This document shows positions 34,046 to 43,543 of a DNA stretch of 64,000 nt, in pieces. The stretch is from CAYRSS01 sp964426945 (lineage in GTDB: Bacteria > Planctomycetota > Phycisphaerae > UBA1845), in the NCBI GenBank assembly GCA_964426945.1, contig CAYRSS010000019.1:1-64000 (forward strand), in the 5' to 3' direction. The first letter of the stretch is position 1. Each line of letters opens with the position of its first letter. A program made the position numbers and the translations under genes. Under the pieces are notes generated by a model. That model was not told the DNA's origin. It saw nothing but the letters and a program-made list of their open reading frames with translations, and searched no databases.

Positions 34046-35569
34046 ATGCGAAAACCGGCTGACATGGTGGGCCTCGGGCTGATACTGACAGTGCTATTGG
34101 CAACTGCTGCTAGGCCCGCTATCGCCCAAGTTCCCGCAGCCGGCATTGAGTATCTAGGTGATTTTCCGGGCGGAATCACTTCCAGCGGGGCGCGCGACAT
34201 ATCAGGCAGCGGAGAGGTAATCATCGGCACGGCCCGATCGGACTTGGGACGCGAAGCTTTCCGATGGACGGCCGTCGGCGGCATGCTCGCGTTAGGAGAC
34301 TTGCCCGGCGGGTCCTACTACGCCGAGGCAATTGGGGTTTCAGCAGACGGCACGACCGTATTCGGTCGGAGTGATAGTGCGGCCTCGGCCGCTGTGCCGG
34401 CGTGGCGGTTGGGATTCGTATGGACAGCTGAGGCGGGAATGCGACCCCTCAACAAGCTCTCGTACGGAAGCGCTGATACTTATCCTGCCGCCTGCTCCGA
34501 GGACGGCGCAATCGTCGTAGGATACGCTAGGGTTCCATTTAGCCTTGAGGCCGTACTGTGGGCCGATGGTGGACCTGCTCAGCCGCTCTCAAGCCTCCCC
34601 GGCGGAGAGCTCTTTGGCTTTACGTCTTTCGCCGACGATGTTTCTCTGGACGGCACCGTCATCGTGGGAAGAAACGAGTGGATCACACCACATGGAAGCC
34701 TCTTTCAGGGCTTCCGCTGGACGGCTGCGGCCGGCGCTGTGCGAATTCCACCTCCGGCGGAGTTGGAAGCTGACGAGGAAACGCGGGCGTACCTAGTCTC
34801 GGGCAACGGCAGTATTGTGTACGCGCGCTATCAAGGTGATGGTCCCGTGTTTCGCTGGACAGAGACAAGGGGCTCAGAGTCGCTTGAGTTCGGCGCTCGC
34901 ATACACGACACGACTCCGAATGGCGCTACCATCATTGGCGACGGGGTGACGCGACTCCATGGTCAGGTCGTGACTGGTCAGATCAACGCGTACATTTGGG
35001 ACGAATGTTACGGCCTGCGGGCCCTGAATGCGTGGCTTCCCGAACGCTTCGGGCTGAACCTCTCCGCCGTTTTTCGGATAGAGGAGCCCCGCGGCATTTC
35101 GCACGACGGCAGGGTCATCGCCGGCAACGGCTACCACCTCGCGACCACGACTCTTGACGCCTTCGTCCTCCGCCTCCCCCCGCTCATCCAAGGCGACCTC
35201 GACGATGACGGGTTCGTGGATGCTGTAGACTTAGGCATCCTCACCTCCGCGATGGCGCAGCAGGCCGCGGGGGAGTGGTTCTGCCGTCGGGCGGACCTGT
35301 CGGGCGACGGGCTGATCGACCTGTTCGACGTGGCCCTGTTCCAGCGGCTCGTCACGCCGCCGGAGCCCTGCGCCGACCCGCCGCCGGGCGACCTGACCGG
35401 CGACTGCGCCGCCGATGGCCACGACGCGGCCCTCCTCGCCGACTGCCTGACCGGCCCCGACACCCCCCTCAGCCCCGACTGCCTCCCCGCCGACCTCGAC
35501 GACGACGGCGATGTCGACCTCGCCGACTACGCGGCCTACCAGCGGATACTCCTCGCGCCGGGACCATAA
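34046..35569 (+). CDS. Secreted HAF-repeat protein with dockerin-like C-terminus
   Basis: The 507-residue product has a signal peptide (MVGLGLILTVLLATAARPAIA). Residues about 30-375 are HAF-type extracellular repeats: units such as YLGDFPGGITSSGARDISGSG, AFRWTAVGGMLALGDLPGG, AIGVSADGTTVFG, and GFVWTAEAGMRPL. These are predicted to form a beta-propeller. The C-terminal 120 residues hold Asp-rich dockerin-like elements (DLDDDGFVDAVDLGILTSAM, DLSGDGLIDLFDVALFQRL, DLDDDGDVDLADYAAYQRI). Expression may be phase-variable through the G13 promoter upstream. Codon use in the 5' half is less GC-biased than its neighbours. Confidence 0.85.
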   Translation: MRKPADMVGLGLILTVLLATAARPAIAQVPAAGIEYLGDFPGGITSSGARDISGSGEVIIGTARSDLGREAFRWTAVGGMLALGDLPGGSYYAEAIGVSADGTTVFGRSDSAASAAVPAWRLGFVWTAEAGMRPLNKLSYGSADTYPAACSEDGAIVVGYARVPFSLEAVLWADGGPAQPLSSLPGGELFGFTSFADDVSLDGTVIVGRNEWITPHGSLFQGFRWTAAAGAVRIPPPAELEADEETRAYLVSGNGSIVYARYQGDGPVFRWTETRGSESLEFGARIHDTTPNGATIIGDGVTRLHGQVVTGQINAYIWDECYGLRALNAWLPERFGLNLSAVFRIEEPRGISHDGRVIAGNGYHLATTTLDAFVLRLPPLIQGDLDDDGFVDAVDLGILTSAMAQQAAGEWFCRRADLSGDGLIDLFDVALFQRLVTPPEPCADPPPGDLTGDCAADGHDAALLADCLTGPDTPLSPDCLPADLDDDGDVDLADYAAYQRILLAPGP

Positions 35570-35660
35570 CCCAATTGCCAATCGGCAATGTGGTTCGCCT
35601 TCGCCTTGGAGGCGCGCCGCAGCCCGGCCCCGGGCGGAGCGGGCGGCCGATGCGGCGCGG

Positions 35661-37793
35661 CTAACTGCTCCACAGATCGCGAAGCCCCGCGTCCACGTCG
35701 CGGGCTCGGTAGGGGGCGCGGGGGGTCTCGTCGTCATCAACCGCGGCGTGCGGGGTCTGCTCGTCGAGCAGCTTGCGCACCTCGCGCGAGAGGAACCGCG
35801 AAAGCTGCGTGTAGCCGTGGCGGTCGCTGGTCGAGAAACGCCGGATGTAGCAGCGCAGCGGGAAATACACGTAGAGGTTGTCCTTCGCCCGCGTCATCGC
35901 CACGTAGAGCAGCCGCCGCTCTTCCTCGAGCCCTTCCTCGTCTTCCAGGGCCATGTCCGAGGGGATCATCCCGTCGGCCGCGTGGATGACGTGGACCACG
36001 CTCCACTCCATCCCCTTGGCCGAGTGAATCGTCGAGAGCGTCAGCCAGTCGTCGTCGAGGTGCGGCGGGCCGGCCAGGTCCGACGTGGACGAGGGGGGGT
36101 CGAGCGTCAATTCGGTGATGAACCGGCCGCGCGAGCGGTACGCCCCGGCGATCTGCTGAAGCTGCTCGATGTCGCGCAGGCGGGCCGGGGCGTTTTCGTA
36201 GGCGTCGAGAAAGATCGGCTCGTAGAAGAGGCGCACGCGTTCGAGCTGCGCCGAAACCGACGGCCCACCGCGGCGGCCGCGCTCATCCTGCTCCTCGGCG
36301 GCCTCGGCCGACTCGGTCGACCCCGGGGCGCAGTCGCGCAGCGCGTCACGCAGGCCGGCAATCGCCTCCGCCGCAGCCGGGGGCAGGCGCGGCGCAGCGT
36401 GGATAAACCGCACCACGGGCGAAGCCACGCTGCGGGCGCGGGCCGCGCCCTGTCCGCCGTCGCCCTGTGCGCCGGGCCCGCCGCGGACGCCCAGCTCCTC
36501 GAGCACCCGTCGCGCGGCGACCGGCCCCACGCCGGGGATCAGCATCAGCACGCGGTACCAGCTGACCTCGTCCCACGGGTTTTCCAGGATGCGCAGGAAC
36601 GCCAGCAGATCCTTGATGTGCCTCGCCTCGACAAACCGCAGGCCGCCGAACTTGTGAAAGGGGATGTTGCGGCGCGTCAGCTCGATTTCGAGACGGGCGC
36701 TGTGGTGGCCGGTGCGGAACAGCACGGCCTGGTCCATCAGCGGAACCCCCTTCTCGCGGTGGGCGAGGATCTTCTCGCACACGCCGTCGGCCTGCTGCTC
36801 TTCGTCGAGACACGTCACCAGCACGGGCCGGTGCGAAGCGGCGCGCTGTGACCAGAGATTCTTGGTGAACCGCTCGCGGGCCTGCTCCATGACCTTGTTC
36901 GACGCGTCAAGAATCGGCTGCACGCTGCGGTAGTTCTGCTCCAGCGTGATGGTGCGGGCGCCGGGGAACTGCTGCGGAAAGTCGAGCATGTTGCGGATCG
37001 TCGCAGCGCGGAAGGCGTAGATCGACTGGGCGTCGTCGCCGACGACGCAGATATTCTTGCGCCGGCGGCGCAGGCCGGTCAGGATGCGGCTCTGGAGCGG
37101 ATTGGTGTCCTGGTACTCGTCCACCAGGACGTGGTCGAAGCGGTCGCCGACGGCGTCGGCCGCCTCCGACTCGTTGACCAGCGCCGCCCAGTAGACCAGC
37201 AGGTCGTCATAGTCGAGCACGTTCCGCTCGCGCTTGCGCGTGGTGTACGCCTCGAAAATGCGGGCGATGTTCTCCAGCTCGTCGCCGCACCAGGGGAAGT
37301 ATCGCTCGACGACTTCGGGCAGCTTGCGGCGGGCGTTGACAACGTGCGAGTAGATGTCGACGAGGGTGTCCTTCTTGGGAAAGCGCTTCTTATTCTTTGC
37401 GACGCCGAGTTCGCTGCGGATGAGGTTCATCAGGTCGGCGGCGTCGCCGCGGTCCATGACGGTGAAGTCGTCGGCCAGCCCCAGGGCCCGGCCGTAGATC
37501 CGCAGCAGCCGGTTGCCCACGGCGTGGAAGGTGCCGCCCCAGACGCGCCCCGTCGTCGCCGGGTCGATCATCCGCCCCGCGCGGGAGAGCATCTCCGCCG
37601 CGGCCCGGCGCGAGAAGGTCAGCAGCAGGATCCGCTCGGCGGACACGCCGCCGTCGATCAGCCACGCCACCCGGGCGGCGAGCGTCTTGGTCTTGCCCGT
37701 GCCCGCGCCGGCGATGATCAGCAGCGGCCCGTCGCCGAAGGTGACGGCCTCGCGCTGGGCGGGGTTCAGTTCGCTGAGCCAGGGCTGAGACAT
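35661..37793 (-). CDS. UvrD/PcrA-type ATP-dependent DNA helicase
   Basis: Superfamily 1 3'-5' helicase of 710 residues. Motifs in order: LNPAQREAVTFGDGPLL (Q motif), AGAGTGKTKTLAARV (Walker A, about residues 27-41), LLLTFSRRAA, GTFHAVGNRLL, DHVLVDEYQDTNPLQ (Walker B), VVGDDAQSIYAFRAA, ITLEQNYRS, FRTGHHSARLE, LSTIHSAKGMEW, RRLLYVAMTRAKDNL. An Ala/Gly/Gln-rich insert (about 450-500) lies between the 2A and 2B regions. The ATG at 37793 is preferred to one 26 codons upstream because the family starts here. Likely role: repair or recombination. Confidence 0.93.
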   Translation of the reverse strand: MSQPWLSELNPAQREAVTFGDGPLLIIAGAGTGKTKTLAARVAWLIDGGVSAERILLLTFSRRAAAEMLSRAGRMIDPATTGRVWGGTFHAVGNRLLRIYGRALGLADDFTVMDRGDAADLMNLIRSELGVAKNKKRFPKKDTLVDIYSHVVNARRKLPEVVERYFPWCGDELENIARIFEAYTTRKRERNVLDYDDLLVYWAALVNESEAADAVGDRFDHVLVDEYQDTNPLQSRILTGLRRRRKNICVVGDDAQSIYAFRAATIRNMLDFPQQFPGARTITLEQNYRSVQPILDASNKVMEQARERFTKNLWSQRAASHRPVLVTCLDEEQQADGVCEKILAHREKGVPLMDQAVLFRTGHHSARLEIELTRRNIPFHKFGGLRFVEARHIKDLLAFLRILENPWDEVSWYRVLMLIPGVGPVAARRVLEELGVRGGPGAQGDGGQGAARARSVASPVVRFIHAAPRLPPAAAEAIAGLRDALRDCAPGSTESAEAAEEQDERGRRGGPSVSAQLERVRLFYEPIFLDAYENAPARLRDIEQLQQIAGAYRSRGRFITELTLDPPSSTSDLAGPPHLDDDWLTLSTIHSAKGMEWSVVHVIHAADGMIPSDMALEDEEGLEEERRLLYVAMTRAKDNLYVYFPLRCYIRRFSTSDRHGYTQLSRFLSREVRKLLDEQTPHAAVDDDETPRAPYRARDVDAGLRDLWSS

Positions 37794-37983
37794 GGACGCT
37801 TGGTGACTCCCCTCGGTGCGGCGGACGGACGGCGGCCGCGGTGCGGTCACGAGCATGTCGTTTCCCGTCACGGCGGCGGCGCACCGGTATGCTACCCGCG
37901 GCGCCGGAGATAGACTACCGATCGGGCGTCGCCGGACGGCCCGAAGGGCGCGCGATCCGCCCCCTGCCCATCAAGGAGAAGCC

Positions 37984-38739
37984 ATGTTCTCTGCCTGCCT
38001 GAACCGACGTCTCGGCGTGTGTGCGCTGCTGCTGCTTTCGCCCGCGTGGGGCTGCTCGATGTTCGGCGGTGAGGAGGAAAAGACCGTCAAGGCCGCGGCC
38101 GACCAGTCGAACGCCAAGCCGGCGCCGAAGAAGGCGGACATCGACAAACTGGCCCGCCGACACGAGAAGGCCGAGCGCGACATCGCCGTCGCCCGGCAGA
38201 AGCTCGAGAAGGCGCGCATGGCGATGGAACACGCGATGATCCAGGCCGAGGCCGCCGTCGCCCGGGCAGAGGCCGAGCGCGTGGTGGCGGCGACGAAACT
38301 CGAAAACTTCATCGCCCGCACGGCGTCGACGCGGCTGGCCCGGGCCGAGCTCGACCTGCAGCGCAACCGCGACAGCTTCACCGAGTCTCTGGAAGAACTG
38401 GCTCAGCTCGAGAAGATGTACGGCGAGGAGAAGTTCGCCGACAGCACGAAGGAAATCGTGCTGGAGCGCAGCCGCCGGGCCATCGAGCGCTCGCGGCGCA
38501 GCCTGGAAATCGCCGAGCGCGAGCTGGAGGCCCTCCGCGAGAAGACGCTGCCGCTTGAGCAGCGCGAGATCGAACTCGCCCTGGAGGCCAAGACCCGCGA
38601 ACTGGAGAAGGCCCGCCGGGAACAGGAGTCGACCCGCCTCGATCGTCAGATCAGCCTGCAGGAGGCGGAAAACGAGATCCGCCGCCTCGAGGGGGAACTG
38701 GCCGACATCCGTCGGGAACAGGAAGAGGCGGCCGGATGA
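37984..38739 (+). CDS. Coiled-coil lipoprotein
   Basis: The 251-residue protein starts with a lipoprotein-like signal (RLGVCALLLLSPAWGCSM) and is then almost entirely charged coiled coil (about residues 45-251; KLARRHEKAERDIAVARQ, EREIELALEAKTRELEKARR). It resembles envelope coiled-coil proteins. The ATG follows AAGGAG (37974-37979) and the stop overlaps the next gene's start (ATGA), so the two are coupled. No family recognised. Confidence 0.7.
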   Translation: MFSACLNRRLGVCALLLLSPAWGCSMFGGEEEKTVKAAADQSNAKPAPKKADIDKLARRHEKAERDIAVARQKLEKARMAMEHAMIQAEAAVARAEAERVVAATKLENFIARTASTRLARAELDLQRNRDSFTESLEELAQLEKMYGEEKFADSTKEIVLERSRRAIERSRRSLEIAERELEALREKTLPLEQREIELALEAKTRELEKARREQESTRLDRQISLQEAENEIRRLEGELADIRREQEEAAG

Positions 38740-39890
38740 TGACGAACCGCGCCGCCACGCTGCCGCTCGTGCTGCTCATGCTCGCCGTGGCCCCCGGTCG
38801 CGCCGAGGAGGCGCCGCGCGTCCACAACCCCGAAGAGGTGCAGGCCGCGGCCGACCGCGGCACGGCCTTTCTGGTGAAGAGCCAGAACGAGGACGGCTCG
38901 TGGGGCGGGCCGCAGAACGCCGTCTACACCTTCACCGGGCAGGTCTGGTCCAACCCCGAGACGCACCGCGCCTGGAAGGCTGCGACCACCGGCCTGTGCG
39001 TCATGGCCCTGCGCACCAACGACCACGTTCCCGGGGCGCAGTCCGCGATCGACAAGGCGGTTGATTACCTCCTCGCCAACGTCGACATCCGCCGGCCGAG
39101 CGACTGGGACACGATGCACGGCTGGGCCTATCTCTACGGACTGCAGGCGCTGAGCGAGGCCTACGCCGATCCGCAACGGGCGAATCACCCGAAGCGGGCC
39201 GAGATGGCCGAGGCGATCAAGGCCCTGCTGGCGAAGATGGAACACGCCCAGTCGGTGCACGGCGGCTGGGGGTACCTGGAACTCGACCCGCCGCGGACCG
39301 CTCGCCAGCAGTGGGGCACCAGCTTCATGACCGCCAGCGGCATCATCGCGATGGACGCCGCCCGGCGGGCCGGCTTCACCCTCGACCCGGAGCCCTTCGC
39401 CCGGGCGGTGACCATCGTGAAGCGATGTCGCCTGCCCAACGGCGCGTTCAGCTATCACATCCGGGCGATTCCCAACCTCCAGTCGACCTACATCGACCAG
39501 GTGAAGGGTTCGCTCTCGCGCATCCAGGTCGGGCTGGTCGCGCTGCGCCGCGCGGGGGAGAAGATCACCGACGACGACCTGCGCTGGGGGCTCGACCAGT
39601 TCTTCGAGCACCACAAGTTCCTCGACATCGCCCTGAACAAGCCGATCCCGCACGAGACTTACTACTACAACTCGGGCTATTTCTACCTCTACGGCCACTA
39701 TTACGCGGCCCTCGCCATCGCCGAACTGCCCCCTGCCGACCAGGCGAAGTACTTCCCGCGGCTGCAGCACGAGGTGATGAAGATCCAGCAGGCGGACGGG
39801 TCGATGTGGGATTACGACATGCACGGCTACCACAAGCCGTACGGCACGGCGTTCGGGGTGCTGACGATGACGCGGTCGCTGGAGAGGTGA
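38736..39890 (+). CDS. Exported squalene-cyclase/prenyltransferase-fold protein
   Basis: The 384-residue product has a signal peptide (LPLVLLMLAVAPGRA) and an alpha-alpha toroid of prenyltransferase/squalene-oxidase repeats: AADRGTAFLVKSQNEDGSWGG, ATTGLCVMAL, AIDKAVDYLLANV, HGGWGYLELD, and the C-terminal QQADGSMWDYDMHG. QxxDGSW-type motifs are the family mark. Exported planctomycete versions are common and have no assigned reaction. Coupled by ATGA overlap to the coiled-coil lipoprotein. Confidence 0.8.
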   Translation: MMTNRAATLPLVLLMLAVAPGRAEEAPRVHNPEEVQAAADRGTAFLVKSQNEDGSWGGPQNAVYTFTGQVWSNPETHRAWKAATTGLCVMALRTNDHVPGAQSAIDKAVDYLLANVDIRRPSDWDTMHGWAYLYGLQALSEAYADPQRANHPKRAEMAEAIKALLAKMEHAQSVHGGWGYLELDPPRTARQQWGTSFMTASGIIAMDAARRAGFTLDPEPFARAVTIVKRCRLPNGAFSYHIRAIPNLQSTYIDQVKGSLSRIQVGLVALRRAGEKITDDDLRWGLDQFFEHHKFLDIALNKPIPHETYYYNSGYFYLYGHYYAALAIAELPPADQAKYFPRLQHEVMKIQQADGSMWDYDMHGYHKPYGTAFGVLTMTRSLER

Positions 39891-40011
39891 ACGCCCTAGT
39901 TCTCCGGGGTTCTTGAGACCCTAAGGCGATGGCCCCGGTGTCCGACTATCTCGAGTCGGAGCCCGAGACCCAGAGTTGTCACCCCCGCTCCGACTCCCCT
40001 GCCCATCGACC

Positions 40012-40041
40012 TTGACAGTCGGCTAGAGACCGGACTAGCCT
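40012..40041 (+). promoter_or_regulatory. Possible promoter of the accessory pair
   Basis: Perfect TTGACA (40012-40017), 18-nt spacer, TAGCCT (40036-40041; weak). The preceding gap 39891-40011 shows no gene. Confidence 0.4.
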
Positions 40042-40163
40042 CAGTCCGAGGTTGTCCACCGAAATGGCCGCCGCCCGTTCGCATCAGGGCCATTTTGTCA
40101 GCATGATCCGGTGTCAGGCTGGATTCTTGCGAAGTCGCCTAAGCTCTCCGGAGTCTCCGCCCG

Positions 40164-40817
40164 ATGACGCCCGGTTCGGCCCAGGACTACAGTCCCGTGG
40201 AACTGGCCGCGATGGCGGAAACAGCCATCGCCAACAGGCACCTCATCAAAGGCATCGAATTCGCTGTCGCCGCCATTTCGGTATTCGACGAATACTACCC
40301 GACCAAGAAGATGGCTGATGCAGCTTCAGCGGTCGTTAGCTGCTCGCTCCAATTGGCCTGTTCAGCGATCCCTCCTGCCTTGGACCGCGGCGCGCTGACT
40401 CAGCTTCAAGAATTGTTCGGCTCACGGCGTCGAAGCGCCCGCATAGTCGGCCCCGCAGGACGATCGCTGATTGCTGACGCGGCCGGTCATCTTGATGGAG
40501 CCTATCGGTGCGTGATCGCGCTGGAATCGGTCGACTCCTGCACTGAGCGAGCGCTCAAGTCGGTTGCGCAGTTGCCCGCGGCGGCGTTCAGCAAACTCGT
40601 AACCACTTGGGATCACGTCGGCTTCCTTCGGGCTGTCACGCAACCACCTGATCGCGCATGGGCCCTATCCACCCGCCCAGATGATCGCTTGCTCGGCAAG
40701 TGCTTCACGTGTGGCAGCAGGGTTCGAGGAAAGCGTGTCCCGCTACTCGGCCAAGTGATGTGCCCGAACTGCAAGACCCATCGAGAGTTTGCAATTCTCG
40801 AGTCCGATCCTGGCTAG
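40164..40817 (+). CDS. Hypothetical protein with C-terminal zinc ribbon
   Basis: The 217-residue protein has an N-terminal helical region (VELAAMAETAIANRHLIKGIEFAVAAIS) and ends in a zinc-ribbon-like motif, CFTCGSRVRGKRVPLLGQVMCPNC (two CxxC pairs), followed by KTHREF. No family is recognised. Base composition is less GC-rich than the surroundings, as is the next gene, whose start lies 13 bp after this stop. The two look like a co-transcribed accessory unit. Confidence 0.6.
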   Translation: MTPGSAQDYSPVELAAMAETAIANRHLIKGIEFAVAAISVFDEYYPTKKMADAASAVVSCSLQLACSAIPPALDRGALTQLQELFGSRRRSARIVGPAGRSLIADAAGHLDGAYRCVIALESVDSCTERALKSVAQLPAAAFSKLVTTWDHVGFLRAVTQPPDRAWALSTRPDDRLLGKCFTCGSRVRGKRVPLLGQVMCPNCKTHREFAILESDPG

Positions 40818-40830
40818 CGGAATCTGCATC

Positions 40831-42066
40831 ATGTCGTATTTCATCGTTCTGCTCCTCGGTGTTTTCGCCGGCGCATTCTGCTCCTACTTTCTCCTTGAGC
40901 GAAGGCGTCAGCACCTCGCCGACCAGCATTCGAGTCTGACGCAGCGATCCGAGTCCATCCAGGATGAACTGCAGCGACTCGGATCGAAGCGCGCAGCTTC
41001 CGAAGCCGATCTAAGTCGGGCTAGAGCGGCGATTCAGGAGTACGAATCTCGAGCGGTCACCTACGAGGAACTGCTGTGCGAGAACCGTGTACTCCGCCGC
41101 GAATTGCAAAACACAACCATCATGGCGACGAAGCTGCAGATCGACCGAGATAGCCAGCGCGCGGAACACGAGGCACTTCGGGAGCAGTGCGACGCAGTCG
41201 GCGGGCGGTACCTGAAGGACACTGAGAAGTGGGTATCCGCCGCGCTCACCCCGAACAACTTCCCTGCGCAGAAGAAACGCATGCTTGATGCCATCGAGCG
41301 ATGTCGCTCCATCGGCTGTTCGATTTCGGCAGCGCAAGCAGCGGAACTGATCCGAAACCTGCAGGAAGACTTCGAGAAGGTCGTGCGGGCCGCAAACGAG
41401 CGCGAAGAGCAGGCCCGCATCAAGGCGAAGATACGTGAGGAACAGCAGCGAGAGAAGGAGATAGAACGCCAACTCCAGCAGCTTGAGCGTGAGCGGCAGG
41501 CGATCGACGCCGCCCTGCGACAAGCTTTGGCCGACGCCAATAACCAGCACAGCGCGGAGGTCGCTCGACTGGAGGCGCAGTTGCAGGACGCGATCGCGAG
41601 ATCGGACCGCGCCGTGTCGCAGGCGCAGCTTACGAAGGCCGGACATGTGTACGTCATCTCGAACCTCGGCTCATTTGGGGACGGCGTCTTCAAGATAGGA
41701 ATGACGCGGAGGCTTGAGCCGTACGACAGAATCAAGGAGCTCGGCGACGCGTCCGTCCCGTTCGCGTTTGACGTGCACATGATGATATCCGCCAATGACG
41801 CACCATCGCTTGAACACGCGCTGCATCGAGCCCTTCACCGCCACCGGGTCAACAAGGTCAACATGCGGAAGGAGTACTTCCGAACCGATCTGGAGGCGAT
41901 CTGCAGCATCGTGCGCGCGAACCATGGCGAAGTCGAATACGTGGTTGATGCAGAAGCCTTGGAATACAGGCAAACGCTGACGATGACGGATGAGGATCAG
42001 GAGTACCTGGAGGCGCTCTACGAGAACGTGTCCGGAGGCAAGGAGGCGGGTGCAGACGAGGACTAG
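40831..42066 (+). CDS. DUF4041-like coiled-coil protein with C-terminal GIY-YIG/MUG113 domain
   Basis: The 411-residue protein begins with a transmembrane segment (SYFIVLLLGVFAGAFCSYFLL) at the ATG chosen here. A long coiled coil follows (about 25-260), including DUF4041-type sequence (LIRNLQEDFEKVVRAANEREEQARIKAKIREEQQREKE). The C-terminal domain, GHVYVISNLGSFGDGVFKIGMTRRLEPYDRIKELGDASVPF (about residues 270-310), is T5orf172/MUG113 of the GIY-YIG nuclease superfamily, with the HVYVISN and KIGMTRR strands in place. This architecture is frequent in phages and accessory DNA. Nuclease activity is not proven. Confidence 0.8.
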   Translation: MSYFIVLLLGVFAGAFCSYFLLERRRQHLADQHSSLTQRSESIQDELQRLGSKRAASEADLSRARAAIQEYESRAVTYEELLCENRVLRRELQNTTIMATKLQIDRDSQRAEHEALREQCDAVGGRYLKDTEKWVSAALTPNNFPAQKKRMLDAIERCRSIGCSISAAQAAELIRNLQEDFEKVVRAANEREEQARIKAKIREEQQREKEIERQLQQLERERQAIDAALRQALADANNQHSAEVARLEAQLQDAIARSDRAVSQAQLTKAGHVYVISNLGSFGDGVFKIGMTRRLEPYDRIKELGDASVPFAFDVHMMISANDAPSLEHALHRALHRHRVNKVNMRKEYFRTDLEAICSIVRANHGEVEYVVDAEALEYRQTLTMTDEDQEYLEALYENVSGGKEAGADED

Positions 42067-42127
42067 CGACGCCGGAACCTGATCGTCAAGCTCGCTGGCT
42101 CAGACGACTGATCGTGTCGCCCGCCGC

Positions 42128-43534
42128 TCACCCTGCCCCATCCCCCGCTTCTGTGCGCAGGTGCGGCAGACGCTCCAGCTTTCTCCGCAGCGCCCCGCGC
42201 GTGATGCCCAGCACGCGGGCGGCGCGAGAGACGTTGCCGCCGGTCTTCTGCAACGCCCGCTCGACCATCAGGCGCTCCATGTCTTCCAGCGTGCGCTCCT
42301 CCGCCGCCGCCTCTCCCGCCGCGGGGGGCGAGGCCGGCGCGGCCGCGGGGGGCGGGGCGATCGCCAGGTGTTCGGCGCCGATGACGCCGTCCTCGGCCAG
42401 CAGGCTCGCCCGCTCCAGCACGTGGAGCAGCTCGCGCACGTTGCCCGGCCAGCGGTAGTCGAGCAGGGCCCGGCGGGCGGCGTCGGTCAGCCGGGCCGCG
42501 GGCTTGCGGTACTTCTGGCAGAGCCGGGCGGTGAAGTGCTCGGCCAGCCGCACCACGTCGTCGCCGCGCTCGCGCAGGGCGGGCATGTGGATCGAGAAGA
42601 CGTTGAGGCGGTAATACAGATCCTCGCGAAATGTGCGGGCGGCGACGCGCTCTTTCAGGTCGGCATTGGTCGCGGCGACGATGCGGGCGTTCATCCGCAC
42701 GTCGCGCGTGCCGCCCACGCGGCGGAAGCTCTTGCGCTCCAGCGTGGTGAGCAGCTTGGCCTGCAGCTCCATGGGCAGCTCGCCCACTTCGTTGAGAAAC
42801 ACCGTGCCCCCGCCGGCGATCTCCAGCAGGCCGCGCTTGGCCGACTTGGCGTCAGTGAAGGCCCCCCGCTCGTGGCCGAACAGCTCCGACTCGATCAGCT
42901 CGCGCGGCAACGAAGCACAGTCCACATGCACGAACGGCTGCTCGTTCAGCGGACCCGCGGTGTGGATGTAGCGGGCGATGACGTCCTTGCCGGTGCCCGT
43001 TTCGCCGGTGATCAGCACCGTGGGCATCTCGCTGGGCAGGTCCACCCCCGGCGAGGCGACGCGCGCGGCCAGTTGTACGACGCGCTTGAACGCGTCGCTG
43101 CCGCCGATCAGGTCGGCCTGGGCGTTGGCGTCAACGGCGGTGCGCTCGTAGAACTCGACCTTGCCTTTGAGCCGCTGGGTTTCGAGGTTGCGCTCGACGA
43201 TGAAGGCGAGCTGGTCGAGATCGACCGGTTTCTCGATGTAGTCGTTGGTCCCCTCGCGCATGGCCGACACGGCGTTGGGGATCGAGCCGAAGGCGGTCAG
43301 CACGACGATCGGAAGCGCGTGCCCCTCGGCACGGATGCGGCGAACCAGGTCGAGGCCGTTGCCGTCGGGCAGGCGGATGTCCACGATGGCCAGGTCGGGG
43401 TCGGTCTCGCGCAGCAGGTCGGCGGCGGCGGCGATCGTCTCGGCGCAGCAGCAGGTGTGCCCCGCGCGCGACAGCTTGAGCTTCATCGAGTGAAGCAGCG
43501 AGGCCTCGTCATCGACCAGCAGGATCGTCGCCAC
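42128..43534 (-). CDS. Sigma-54-dependent response regulator, NtrC family, with altered motifs
   Basis: The 468-residue regulator has a receiver domain (LLVDDEASLL; phosphoacceptor Asp in LAIVDIRLPDG), a AAA+ domain with Walker A GETGTGKDVIARY (about residues 168-180), and a Fis-type HTH (GGNVSRAARVLGITRGALRRKLERL). The sigma-54 contact loop reads GAFTDA instead of GAFTGA, and the Walker B is VFLNEVGELP where FLDEIG is normal, so the catalytic Asp is Asn. It starts 9 bp after the histidine kinase gene, probably its partner. Confidence 0.9.
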   Translation of the reverse strand: MATILLVDDEASLLHSMKLKLSRAGHTCCCAETIAAAADLLRETDPDLAIVDIRLPDGNGLDLVRRIRAEGHALPIVVLTAFGSIPNAVSAMREGTNDYIEKPVDLDQLAFIVERNLETQRLKGKVEFYERTAVDANAQADLIGGSDAFKRVVQLAARVASPGVDLPSEMPTVLITGETGTGKDVIARYIHTAGPLNEQPFVHVDCASLPRELIESELFGHERGAFTDAKSAKRGLLEIAGGGTVFLNEVGELPMELQAKLLTTLERKSFRRVGGTRDVRMNARIVAATNADLKERVAARTFREDLYYRLNVFSIHMPALRERGDDVVRLAEHFTARLCQKYRKPAARLTDAARRALLDYRWPGNVRELLHVLERASLLAEDGVIGAEHLAIAPPPAAAPASPPAAGEAAAEERTLEDMERLMVERALQKTGGNVSRAARVLGITRGALRRKLERLPHLRTEAGDGAG

Positions 43535-43543
43535 GGCAGTCTC

